Assembly (NCBI GenBank): GCA_944324205.1
Contig: CALUVK010000003.1
Coordinates: forward strand, 1-29,751
Direction of reading: 5' to 3'
Origin: Candidatus Gastranaerophilales bacterium
Lineage (GTDB): Bacteria; Cyanobacteriota; Vampirovibrionia; Gastranaerophilales; Gastranaerophilaceae
Length of the DNA: 29,751 nucleotides
Positions 22,678 to 29,751 of the stretch are shown one piece after another. Position 1 is the first letter of the stretch. The number at the start of each line of letters is the position of its first letter. The position numbers were made by a program, and so were the translations under genes. The notes below the pieces were generated by a model. That model did not search any database, had not been told where the DNA came from, and saw only the letters and a program-made list of their open reading frames with translations.

Positions 22678-23814
22678 CTATTCGTAAATATAACCGTTAG
22701 TTAAGTCTATCTTTAACGGGCCGAGAAGTCTTATGTTAACAATCTGATTTGGCATTGTTAAGACTTTAGCACCCTTAAATATCTTTCTCCAGAACCCGAT
22801 TTTACCCGGGTCAAGTGTTGCAACACCATAGAGCATTACAGCCTGATCATGAGGAGTTACAAGAAGTTCGTTCTTGATAATAATTTCACCGTTTTGTCTA
22901 AAAAGTTTTGCTCTTTGAACGTGTTTTACCTGACCTTTCAAGTCGCTTCCCTGTTCAATCAATAAATATTTTTCTTTAGTAACAATATTTTTAGGAACTT
23001 TTGCAGTATAAATATCAGTTACGTTAGAAATTTGCGAGCCGACAACTGTTTCCATTTGTATCGGGAAGATTGAACCGGCCGGAATTATACCGATTGAACC
23101 TTGTACTTTAACATTATCAACAATATAACCTTCTGCAGTTCTTTTCTGCATAGATTCTGCTAATTTCGCATTCGGATTAAGTTTAGCTTCCTGCATCATC
23201 TTATAAAGAATAGCTGCGACTTCTGCTCTGTTTGCGGGTCTTTCTGCTTCCAATTTGCCTTCATTACCCGGCATTACAATAATCATATCCAGAAGTTGTG
23301 CTTTACCTGCTGCAAGCAGGAACCATGCCGGTATTTGGGTATAATCTTCATAGCTCTTTTCTAAGATTTCCTGTGCTTTTTGTTCGCTTATCTGCTGTGT
23401 CGTTAAAGCATTAACAGCAATTGAAATAGCTTCTGCTCTTGTTACAGAATCATAAGGTCTGAATTGTGCATTTTCAGAGTCTGTAACTAAATCAAAATAA
23501 ACAGCTTTTTTAATAATATCGTAAGCCCAGAAATCAGGCTTTACATCAGAAAAGTGGATATCCTGTGTTACGCTGGCATCTTCCTGCCCCAGAGCCTTAA
23601 TCGCCATAGACGCAAATTCTGCTCTTGTTACAGGAATATCAGGTTTATAAGTTCCATCCGGATAACCTACTACAACGCCGACTTCTGTCAAAAATTTGAT
23701 AGATTGATATGCCCAGTGATTTTCATCCATGTCGCTGTAGAAGGCATGCGCAGGGTTGTTAAGCATTAATACTGCTGTTAATACGAACACTCCCTTTAAT
23801 AATTTTTTGAACAT
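22678..23814 (-). CDS. SLH-domain envelope protein
   Basis: A 378-aa exported protein. The ATG at 23814 is preceded by AAGGAGGA at good spacing; a TTG one codon upstream is possible. A signal peptide is clear (FKKLLKGVFVLTAVLMLNN, AHA cut near 24). Three S-layer-homology repeats follow: FYSDMDENHWAYQSIKFLTE...GYPDGTYKPDIPVTRAEFA (about 25-75), FSDVKPDFWAYDIIKKAVYF...RPYDSVTRAEA (about 87-135) and a weaker one with ERPANRAEVAAILYKMM (about 150-212). The C-terminal 165 residues are beta-rich with no clear family. SLH domains bind cell-wall polymers; in cyanobacteria they anchor the outer membrane to peptidoglycan. No porin barrel follows, so this is an anchor or wall-binding protein rather than a porin. 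Confidence 0.92.
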   Translation of the reverse strand: MFKKLLKGVFVLTAVLMLNNPAHAFYSDMDENHWAYQSIKFLTEVGVVVGYPDGTYKPDIPVTRAEFASMAIKALGQEDASVTQDIHFSDVKPDFWAYDIIKKAVYFDLVTDSENAQFRPYDSVTRAEAISIAVNALTTQQISEQKAQEILEKSYEDYTQIPAWFLLAAGKAQLLDMIIVMPGNEGKLEAERPANRAEVAAILYKMMQEAKLNPNAKLAESMQKRTAEGYIVDNVKVQGSIGIIPAGSIFPIQMETVVGSQISNVTDIYTAKVPKNIVTKEKYLLIEQGSDLKGQVKHVQRAKLFRQNGEIIIKNELLVTPHDQAVMLYGVATLDPGKIGFWRKIFKGAKVLTMPNQIVNIRLLGPLKIDLTNGYIYE

Positions 23815-23849
23815 CAAGAGTCCTCCTTTTCATTTTTCCTCTTGTATCT

Positions 23850-23878
23850 ATCCTAGCTTAAATAAGCTGTTATTGCAA
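23850..23878 (-). promoter_or_regulatory. Promoter of the SLH gene
   Basis: On the minus strand, TTGCAA (23873-23878) and TAGGAT (23850-23855) are separated by 17 bp, giving a leader of about 30 nt before the AGGAGG ribosome-binding site and start. Confidence 0.5.
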
Positions 23879-23951
23879 TTTTTTTTAACAATTCTACATA
23901 AAAACGCAAAATTTTTTATTATTATGTTTTAATATATACAGGTGTGTGAAT

Positions 23952-25700
23952 ATGGAAATCAGGATAAATAATTCTGTTAATTTTGGACGTCTCCTGAAAC
24001 CATCCGAGGAGGCTGATTACGCCTCTGTGCTGGAGCGTGCAAAAGCAAAAGCGGGAAACAGGGGTAAAACAATTCTTATAGCACCCTCATCTTCGCTTCC
24101 GCAGGCCGATATTAATAACACTGGAGTTGGAAATCTTGCTTCAAACGAAGGATTTTTTGATTTTGTGAAAAAATACTGGGGAATAAATGAAATCCAGCTT
24201 CTTCCCACAGGCCAGTACCACGAGCACCACGGACACTATCCAATGTATTCCGGAACTTCTATGGATTTAGGAAACCACATGATTGATATAAAATCACATA
24301 TTCCGGATGAAGATTTTAGAGAAATAGTGAATGCTAATAAAATCAAAGACAAAGTAAATTTCTTTAATGTTGTTGATATGAATTCAGCACAGGAAAAAGC
24401 TCTAAGAAAACTTTATAAAAACATGCCGGATAGAGAAGAATTTAATAAATTCAAATTAGAAAATCATTCGCGCCTTGAAGCAAAAGGACTGTTTAGAGCA
24501 TTGAGAACAATATACGGAAGTGCAAATTATCACAAATGGGATGACATTGATAAAAATCTTTTTCTTTTAGAGCCGGAAAAAAGAGATAAAAGGATAAAAG
24601 AAATCTACAAATTGCAAGGCGAAGAAATTGATTTCTATTTTTACAAACAATTTCTTGCAGAAAAAGATTTAAAAAAGGCTAAAGAGAATTTAAATTCCAA
24701 AGGCTTAAAGCTCAATGCTGATTTTATCTGCGGGTTTTCGTACGATGAAGTCTGGTCTCATCCGAAAGCATTTACCCCAAATGCATCAATCGGCTGGGGG
24801 CTTCCTGCGCTTAATTTTGATAATCCGGAAGCTGAAAAATTATTAAGAGAAAAAACAGAGTTTTACGCAAAACGTTTTGACGGATTTCGGGTCGATGCCG
24901 GATGGACATATATTAACCAGCCTCAAAACAGCTCACAGTATAAATATTACGATGATAAAATTCTAAATATCATAGAAGACGAAGTCAAAAAGGTTAAGGG
25001 TAAAAATTATGACTTAAAAAATTTGATGTATGAATTTTCAGCAGACCCTAAGCAATTTAATATCTATTCAGGAAACAGCCTAAAACCATACATAGCTAAC
25101 CGCGTTCAGATACGCACCTCCGACCATCTTTCAAACAACTGGGGTTCTAACCGTGCATTTCTGGATAGAAACTGGAACCCTGCAAATTTTATAATCGGAG
25201 CAGCTAATCACGATTCAAATAGAATTAAACCTAATGAAAAACAGGCAAAAGTCTTATCTAAAATCCTGAAAATTCCGGAGAAAAAACTTACGGATGAAAA
25301 AGAATTCATAAGAGCGAAACTTGCAGAACCGGCCGGAGCATATAATAACATGATATTCTTTAGAGACGCGCTGGCGCTTGAAGATACCAACTCAAAAATA
25401 CCGGTTGATTATAAAGAATATTATGAAAACCTTCTAAAAAATAAAGACGGATATAATCCTATGGATGCACTTGAAAAAACATTTAAAGCAAAAGGATTGG
25501 ATAAAGAAGAACCTGAACTTTATAAAAAAATAGTAAAATATCGTAAAATTTTGGATAGTCAGGAAAAACAAATACATCCAATAATAAAATTAGGAGCAGG
25601 AATCGTTTGTTTGGGAATTTTAGCATATGGAATATTTAAATATACAAAACAAGAAAAACAAAAAAATTATAATTTCACTTCCAATTCACAACACATCTGA
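23952..25700 (+). CDS. GH77/4-alpha-glucanotransferase-like enzyme with C-terminal anchor
   Basis: A 582-aa clan GH-H enzyme. The ATG at 23952 is chosen (AGGTG 8 nt upstream); a GTG two codons earlier is possible. The N-terminus MEIRINNSVNFGR carries the NFG-like tag. The barrel shows INEIQLLPTGQ, ADFICGFSYDEVWSHPKAF (GH77-like), FDGFRVDAGW with the probable Asp nucleophile, LMYEFSADP with a candidate Glu, and NHDSNR with a candidate third Asp. A helix of about 20 residues near the end (LGAGIVCLGILAYGIFKY), then a short basic tail, should anchor it in a membrane. It probably transfers or cleaves alpha-1,4-glucans; specificity is not proven. Its last 34 bases overlap the end of the opposing radical SAM gene. 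Confidence 0.75.
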   Translation: MEIRINNSVNFGRLLKPSEEADYASVLERAKAKAGNRGKTILIAPSSSLPQADINNTGVGNLASNEGFFDFVKKYWGINEIQLLPTGQYHEHHGHYPMYSGTSMDLGNHMIDIKSHIPDEDFREIVNANKIKDKVNFFNVVDMNSAQEKALRKLYKNMPDREEFNKFKLENHSRLEAKGLFRALRTIYGSANYHKWDDIDKNLFLLEPEKRDKRIKEIYKLQGEEIDFYFYKQFLAEKDLKKAKENLNSKGLKLNADFICGFSYDEVWSHPKAFTPNASIGWGLPALNFDNPEAEKLLREKTEFYAKRFDGFRVDAGWTYINQPQNSSQYKYYDDKILNIIEDEVKKVKGKNYDLKNLMYEFSADPKQFNIYSGNSLKPYIANRVQIRTSDHLSNNWGSNRAFLDRNWNPANFIIGAANHDSNRIKPNEKQAKVLSKILKIPEKKLTDEKEFIRAKLAEPAGAYNNMIFFRDALALEDTNSKIPVDYKEYYENLLKNKDGYNPMDALEKTFKAKGLDKEEPELYKKIVKYRKILDSQEKQIHPIIKLGAGIVCLGILAYGIFKYTKQEKQKNYNFTSNSQHI

Positions 25701-26734
25701 CAAGCTCCAAATGTTCCTCCAGAAGCCTTTAGATTTTTCCGAAAACAACAATAGTGAGGAGCATTAAATAATTCTTTGAGGCTTTTCTCTTTTACATTGC
25801 CTATTTTTTGTGAAAGGCAGGGGTAAACATAACCTTCCGGATTTATCATCATGTTGTTATAAGGGTATGTACAGGGTTTATAAATCTCACTTAACGGAGT
25901 GCCGGGGCGGGTTTCAAAAAACTTTTCTATTGATGAAAGCGGATTTTTTGAATACTCAAATTTCGGGGAAAATCTTATTTTTGTTTTACCCTTCATACTC
26001 TCTATTTCGCGGTAAACCGATTTAAAATGTTCCATATCAAAATACAATTCTATCGGGTATTCAGCCGTAAATTCAGGTATAAAGCTATCTTGAAGTATTG
26101 AATTTTGCTTCCAGTGATTATTTCTTAAAAACGATATTGAAAAGAATTCAAATCCCATGTCATTACAAAGTTTGTACAGTTTTGGCACATCATCAAGATT
26201 ATTTTCAAGAACAATGGTTTTTATATCAACCATCTGATTTTTCTTTTGTGATTTTAAATTCTCCAGATTAGAAATTATCTTATCAAAAATCCCCTCTTTT
26301 CCTCTGTTTTTGTCGTGGTTGCTGCCATATCCGTCAAGTGAAACTGATAAAAGCAGGAGCTTATATTTAATAAATGCCTTAATTATTTCGTCACTAATCA
26401 GAATACCATTTGATACAACATGAACTTTGTTCAGAATTCTTTTGGATGTATAAGCTAGAATATCAATAAAATCTTTTCTTACAAGCGGTTCCCCGCCGAC
26501 CAGTGTTGCAATCGAATAGAATGGAAGCTGGTCAATAACTTTTTTCCATTCATCAGTTGTTAATTCTTCTTTTTTTCTTTCCTGTCCAACATAACAATAA
26601 GGGCAGTTGAGATTGCATCTGTATGTAAGTTCAAGAAAGTAGCGGAATGGTATTTGGGCTCTGCCGTATTTATCATTATATGAAAATGATGTATAAAAGT
26701 TTCTTACCCAATCAAACAAGCCCGAATAATTCAT
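25667..26734 (-). CDS. Radical SAM protein with SPASM-like C-terminus
   Basis: A 355-aa protein. The radical SAM CxxxCxxC motif is at C40, C44 and C47 (YRCNLNCPYCY), with the GGEPL motif after it. The C-terminal 85 residues hold PCTYPYNN, INPEGYVYPCLSQKIGNV and CQMCCEL, the cysteine layout of SPASM domains that bind extra [4Fe-4S] clusters. Such enzymes modify peptides (sactipeptides, PqqE, anSME) or cofactors. No short precursor peptide is obvious next to it, and its neighbours do not indicate a pathway. The start has GGGGGAT upstream. The 3' end overlaps the convergent glucanotransferase gene by 34 bp. Confidence 0.9.
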   Translation of the reverse strand: MNYSGLFDWVRNFYTSFSYNDKYGRAQIPFRYFLELTYRCNLNCPYCYVGQERKKEELTTDEWKKVIDQLPFYSIATLVGGEPLVRKDFIDILAYTSKRILNKVHVVSNGILISDEIIKAFIKYKLLLLSVSLDGYGSNHDKNRGKEGIFDKIISNLENLKSQKKNQMVDIKTIVLENNLDDVPKLYKLCNDMGFEFFSISFLRNNHWKQNSILQDSFIPEFTAEYPIELYFDMEHFKSVYREIESMKGKTKIRFSPKFEYSKNPLSSIEKFFETRPGTPLSEIYKPCTYPYNNMMINPEGYVYPCLSQKIGNVKEKSLKELFNAPHYCCFRKNLKASGGTFGACQMCCELEVKL

Positions 26735-26880
26735 AAATCCCCCGATATCTTTACTACCTATATTAGCATAAAGTTTAATGATTGTTTACGCGTTCAGGTT
26801 TAATATAATAAAGAATCCTCATCGCTCAAACTTTCCTCTCTTTTTTCTAAGAGAGGTTTCTTTTGGGGGGTAAAGGAGAA

Positions 26881-26963
26881 GGGGTAAAGGAAACGGAGTA
26901 AATGGAAAAGAAAGCAAATATTATGTTTTGTAAAATACTTGACAATAACCAGCAAAAAATTTT
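26881..26963. repeat. Direct repeat, left copy, around the palindromic element
   Basis: It begins GGGGTAAAGGAAACGGAGTA and continues GCAAATATTATGTTTTGTAA, then TTGACAATAACCAGCAAAAA. It closely resembles 27069-27144. Both copies have a TTGACA that could be a -35, but no matching TATAAT follows. Confidence 0.65.
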
Positions 26964-26974
26964 GGGGGAGCAAT

Positions 26975-27066
26975 AGTAGGTCAGGCATTGCCTGACATTA
27001 ACTGTTGAGAAGTTTAATAGTTTAAGAATTGAAGAAAATTTAATGTCAGGCATTGCCTGACCTACT
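26975..27066. repeat. REP-like inverted repeat pair
   Basis: Two 27-bp arms (26975-27001 and 27040-27066) are inverted copies with one central mismatch. Each arm contains GTCAGGCATTGCCTGAC, itself nearly palindromic. The arms are separated by a 38-bp AT-rich spacer. The layout is that of a paired REP/BIME-like element or a small mobile palindromic repeat. Confidence 0.75.
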
Positions 27067-27068
27067 AA

Positions 27069-27144
27069 GGGGTAAAGGTAAAGGAGTCGGGATGCAAATA
27101 TTAAGTTTTGTAAAATATTTGACAACAGCTAGCAAAAAATTTTT
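27069..27144. repeat. Direct repeat, right copy, around the palindromic element
   Basis: It resembles 26881-26963: GGGGTAAAGGTAAAGGAGTC, then GCAAATATTAAGTTTTGTAA and TTGACAACAGCTAGCAAAAA. The copies are imperfect, which argues that the duplication is old. Confidence 0.65.
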
Positions 27145-27195
27145 TTAGAACTTTTAATACAGATATAAAGCTCTCTCTTCTTATTTAAACGGACA

Positions 27196-27231
27196 GGCCT
27201 TGGTTACAAAATACACAAGGTCTTTTTTTTA
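27196..27231 (+). terminator. Plus-strand terminator-like hairpin
   Basis: GGCCTTG (27196-27202) pairs with CAAGGTC (27216-27222), followed by eight Ts. It points along the plus strand, where no gene ends, so it may close a small RNA or an antisense transcript, or be bidirectional with the end of the SDR gene. Confidence 0.5.
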
Positions 27232-28047
27232 TTTAATTCTTTTTTTCATACCGAATTTTATAAGCGAGTTTACAAGAGCCTGCGGAAGCTTTGAGACAAG
27301 GCTCGCTGCAAATGCGTCCCTTCCGACTGTATATGATAATTTAGGTCTTTTACTTCTGTCAGCTTTCAATATAACATCTACAACCTTTTCCACTGATAAA
27401 CCTTCTCTGGCGTTCTTTTTAGCGTTGGATACAAGATAGCGCATTTCTTTTTCGTAGCCGTTAAAGTATTCAAAATATTTTGAATTCTCGTCAATAGATT
27501 TTCCCCATAAAGGTGTTGCAATAACGCCGGGTTTTATTGATATAACTTTAATATTTTTCTTGTTTTCAATCAAAAGCGAGTTAAAGAACATGTCTAAAGC
27601 GCGTTTTGAAGCGCAATAAGGAGATATAAACGGAAAAATCCCGAAGCTTGCCATTGAGCTTATATTAATAATCCTTCCGTCATTTAAAATTTCCATAAGC
27701 CTCTGGGTTAATTCAATATGTCCGAAAACATTAACATTAAACTGCCTGCGAAGCTCATCCGGCTCAATTCTTTCGACAGGGCCTGCTACAACACAGCCGG
27801 CTATATTAACTATAGTATCTATTTTGGTGCACTTTGAAAGAAGATAATCGCAGGCGAGCTTTATCGTTTCGGGCTTAGAGTAGTCAATATAGAAGGGGTA
27901 AATGTTTGGAGAAAGCGCCCTTAAAACATTTTCATGCTCTTTGTTTCGATATCCTGCAAAAACAATATTATCCTCGCAAAGACGTTTCAAAAGCGCCTTT
28001 CCGATACCTGATGCTGCCCCTGTAATTACATAAGTCTTAGTCTTCAT
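27229..28047 (-). CDS. Short-chain dehydrogenase/reductase
   Basis: A 272-aa classical SDR. The cofactor motif TGAASGIG (9-16) is near the start, followed by NIAG, the catalytic Ser in INISSMASFG and the YCASK active-site motif (Tyr and Lys), then KPGVIATPLW. It resembles the SDR family of ketosteroid- or fatty-acid-type reductases; the substrate cannot be told. The C-terminal tail (VNSLIKFGMKKRIK) is basic and hydrophobic and may touch the membrane. It overlaps the upstream 93-aa gene by 11 bp, so the two are translationally coupled. Confidence 0.93.
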   Translation of the reverse strand: MKTKTYVITGAASGIGKALLKRLCEDNIVFAGYRNKEHENVLRALSPNIYPFYIDYSKPETIKLACDYLLSKCTKIDTIVNIAGCVVAGPVERIEPDELRRQFNVNVFGHIELTQRLMEILNDGRIINISSMASFGIFPFISPYCASKRALDMFFNSLLIENKKNIKVISIKPGVIATPLWGKSIDENSKYFEYFNGYEKEMRYLVSNAKKNAREGLSVEKVVDVILKADRSKRPKLSYTVGRDAFAASLVSKLPQALVNSLIKFGMKKRIK

Positions 28048-28318
28048 ACAATGGTCTCATAATAAGTATTGTAGACAAATTAACCTGAATAAAATCATGA
28101 GATTCAATTTCTTTTTGTGGAACAAGTTTTGATTCCATTGTACAGTTTTTTACCGCTATAAACTGTTTATTAGTATTCAGAATTTCAGACAGCAGTCTGG
28201 TTCTCTTACCGATTTTAGGCATGAATACATAACCTCTTATTATATATTCAGCAGTTTCAATATAAACCTTTTCTCTCCAGGCTGATGTTGTTAATTCTAA
28301 AATTTCGTTATTATCCAT
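28037..28318 (-). CDS. Small conserved protein upstream of the SDR
   Basis: A 93-aa protein with a GGAGAA ribosome-binding site. It is a short beta-rich domain: KVYIETAEYIIRGYVFMP, KRTRLLSEILNT, KQFIAVKNCTME, then FIQVNLSTILIMRP. The layout (strands around an RLLSEILN helix) resembles the small DUF6812-type proteins I remember, but the assignment is from memory. There is no signal peptide. Its last 11 bases overlap the SDR gene, suggesting a joint function or coupled expression. Confidence 0.8.
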   Translation of the reverse strand: MDNNEILELTTSAWREKVYIETAEYIIRGYVFMPKIGKRTRLLSEILNTNKQFIAVKNCTMESKLVPQKEIESHDFIQVNLSTILIMRPLYED

Positions 28319-28340
28319 TTATTTATTCTCCACGTGTGAA

Positions 28341-28466
28341 TTGGTTTATTAAAAGTTTATAAGTTTAGTGGTTTAGGAGTTTAGAGGAATTTAAATTCGC
28401 TTTCGCTCATTAAATTGGTTTATTAGTTTATAAGTTTAGTGGTTTATAAGAATTTTAATTCGCTAA
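28341..28466. repeat. Degenerate tandem repeat, two copies
   Basis: TTGGTTTATT...AGTTTATAAGTTTAGTGG occurs at 28341-28375 and again at 28415-28446, each followed by GAATTT(A/T)AATTCGCT. The unit is about 70 bp. A pyrimidine-rich complement (about 28501-28540, TTCTAAACCTCTCAACTCC) can pair with the GGAGTTTAGAGGAA at 28376-28389, giving a large imperfect hairpin after the pilC stop. It may act as a terminator or slippage-prone repeat. Confidence 0.6.
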
Positions 28467-28542
28467 CACCCATATTATATTTTTATATTATATTTTTTAA
28501 CTTCTTCTAAACTTCTAAACCTCTCAACTCCTAAACCCTTTC

Positions 28543-29742
28543 CTAACTCATATATGACTGGAACAATGGTAAGTATAGTGCCAGTGCCATAACAAGAACG
28601 ATACTACCGATTACGATAAGCATAATAGGCTCAATCATCTTTGTCATGGTATCAATAATACCGTCTAAGGTTCTATCAAGGAAGTTAACGCCTTTTTCAA
28701 GCATATCACCCAAACGACCGGATTGTTCACCTGTTGATATCATAAATAAAAGCATCTTTGGAACAATCTTTGTTGATTTGAGTGCTTGGGATACCTGCAA
28801 ACCTTGTTGTACCTTTACAATTGCACCGCTCATTTTGTTTCTTAAAACTGAATTTGTAAGAGTAATTACTGCAAGGTGCAAACAGTCTACAATCGGAATA
28901 CCTGCATCATATGATACACTCATAACTGATAAAAAGTTTGAATAATTTGAATACATTATAAGGTTATTCAAAAGCGGTATTTTTAATACTATTTTATCAA
29001 GCAGATTTCTTGCAGGCTGCCAGTTAAGCATAACAAAACAGAAAACGATAAATGCAACAATAAATATCGGAATTGTATACCAGTATGTTTTTAAATAATC
29101 ACCCGCATTAATCATAATTGATGTAATTAATGGCAATGCCTTATCCTGCTGTTCAAACATTTCTTTAAATGCAGGGAATACAAACACTAACATGATAATA
29201 GTAATCAAGAATGCCAAAACTACAACGAACATCGGATACATCAATGTACCGATAACTTTACCTTTAATGTTAGATTGTTTGGTAAGCAAATCCTTAATAC
29301 GGCCTAAAGTTTTTTCAAGTTCACCGGATTCTTCACCGGCTTTAATCAAACCGATAAAGATATAACCAAAAACCTGCGGATATCTTGCAAGTGTATCTGC
29401 AAACGTAGAACCTGCCATAATCTGAGTTTTCAGGATTTTAGACATATCTCTGATTTTTTTCTTTGCAGCTTCCTGCTCCATAAACATCAAAGATTCAACA
29501 GCCGGAATACCTGATGTCAGCAAGATTTGGAGCGTAGATATAAAATCTATTTTCTCAGAAAGGCTTAAACTTGTAATATGTGCTGCGCGTTTAGCCTTAG
29601 CATCAGAATACTCATTAATCTTTGTAGGAACAAGCCCCATTTTTCTGATTATGTCTCTTGCGTCTTTTAGGTTTGAAGCCGTAACTTCTCCTTTTACAAC
29701 TTCTTTTCCCTGTTTTAATGCGCTGTAACTGTATATTGGCAT
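28543..29742 (-). CDS. pilC: Type IV pilus/type II secretion inner-membrane platform protein
   Basis: A complete 399-aa PilC/GspF protein, the inner-membrane platform that couples the assembly ATPase to the growing pseudopilus or pilus. The N-terminus MPIYSYSALKQGKEVVKGEV is the standard opening. Two GspF domains are visible (about 65-190 and 270-395), each with the SGIP...A or AGIP...V pattern and the GE-E-SGxL/GEQSGRL motifs (about 137 and 340). Three membrane segments lie near 168-192, 220-245 and 372-392. GAGGA precedes the start at the window edge, so the upstream ATPase gene (PilB/PilT or GspE) may lie just outside. Whether it serves pili or secretion cannot be decided from this gene; pilD at 5060 supports either. 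Confidence 0.95.
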   Translation of the reverse strand: MPIYSYSALKQGKEVVKGEVTASNLKDARDIIRKMGLVPTKINEYSDAKAKRAAHITSLSLSEKIDFISTLQILLTSGIPAVESLMFMEQEAAKKKIRDMSKILKTQIMAGSTFADTLARYPQVFGYIFIGLIKAGEESGELEKTLGRIKDLLTKQSNIKGKVIGTLMYPMFVVVLAFLITIIMLVFVFPAFKEMFEQQDKALPLITSIMINAGDYLKTYWYTIPIFIVAFIVFCFVMLNWQPARNLLDKIVLKIPLLNNLIMYSNYSNFLSVMSVSYDAGIPIVDCLHLAVITLTNSVLRNKMSGAIVKVQQGLQVSQALKSTKIVPKMLLFMISTGEQSGRLGDMLEKGVNFLDRTLDGIIDTMTKMIEPIMLIVIGSIVLVMALALYLPLFQSYMS

Positions 29743-29751
29743 ATTATCCTC

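Larger units (their letters stand above)
26735..27228. other. Repeat-rich intergenic region
   Basis: No gene is supported in these 494 bp. The short open frames on the minus strand lack starts and are repeat-derived. The region holds a small hairpin (CCTCTCTT/AAGAGAGG, 26835-26856), two direct repeats flanking an inverted-repeat pair, and a terminator-like hairpin near the right end. Confidence 0.7.

Noticed and set aside
25667..26734. Radical SAM gene as part of a peptide natural-product cluster
   Set aside because: No precursor peptide, transporter or protease is adjacent, so the cluster claim is unsupported.
26800..27125. Two minus-strand open frames of 62 and 92 codons
   Set aside because: They are made of direct and inverted repeats, have no ribosome-binding site, and give low-complexity proteins.

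Overview
The window is low-GC, densely coded DNA, most likely from an uncultured gut member of the non-photosynthetic Cyanobacteriota (Vampirovibrionia/Melainabacteria, Gastranaerophilales-like). This placement is inferred, not proven. It rests on a DprA-like Rossmann protein of a form I know from cyanobacteria, SigF-like sigma factor architecture, an SLH-domain envelope protein, a two-partner-secretion domain (diderm envelope), type IV pilus/type II secretion genes, and several unrelated proteins with a short N-terminal SFKG/NFG-like motif.

Layout. (1) 1-2010: a decayed integrated element at tRNA-Leu(UAG). A 77-bp direct repeat (tRNA 3' end plus its terminator) flanks a small hypothetical gene, a serine recombinase remnant, a small broken ORF, hairpins and a MITE-like palindromic repeat. 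(2) 2187-6353: a secreted FHA/TPS-domain protein, then a tight sigma factor / prepilin peptidase / hypothetical operon. (3) 6398-6905: a collapsed IS30-family element with both terminal inverted repeats. (4) 7007-8601: a glycine-rich small protein and a membrane-anchored AAA+ ATPase with an altered Walker B motif. (5) 8621-13004: a HEAT-repeat protein and the DprA-like protein on the minus strand, divergent from a UvrD/PcrA helicase. (6) 13020-16279: an exported trehalose-synthase-like GH13 enzyme, a small NPF-repeat protein and a beta-rich hypothetical protein. (7) 16313-18199: rimP-nusA with a strong promoter and a terminator-like hairpin in the leader; the operon ends right after nusA. (8) 18335-21816: a four-gene operon of an exported Fe-S aldo/keto reductase lipoprotein, a NapH/NapG-like polyferredoxin, TatA and TatC. 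(9) 21863-26734: an RGS-motif hypothetical protein, an SLH protein, a GH77-like glucanotransferase with a C-terminal anchor, and a SPASM radical SAM protein. (10) 26735-28542: a repeat-rich intergenic region, an SDR and a small conserved protein, and a second repeat cluster. (11) 28543-29742: the PilC/GspF inner-membrane platform protein.

The most interesting system is (8). It looks like a self-contained unit in which a membrane polyferredoxin could feed electrons to a Tat-exported reductase, with the Tat translocase genes in the same operon. The polyferredoxin itself carries an internal twin-arginine-like segment, suggesting mixed Sec/Tat assembly. A second theme is the recurring N-terminal SFKG/NFG-like tag on otherwise unrelated proteins.
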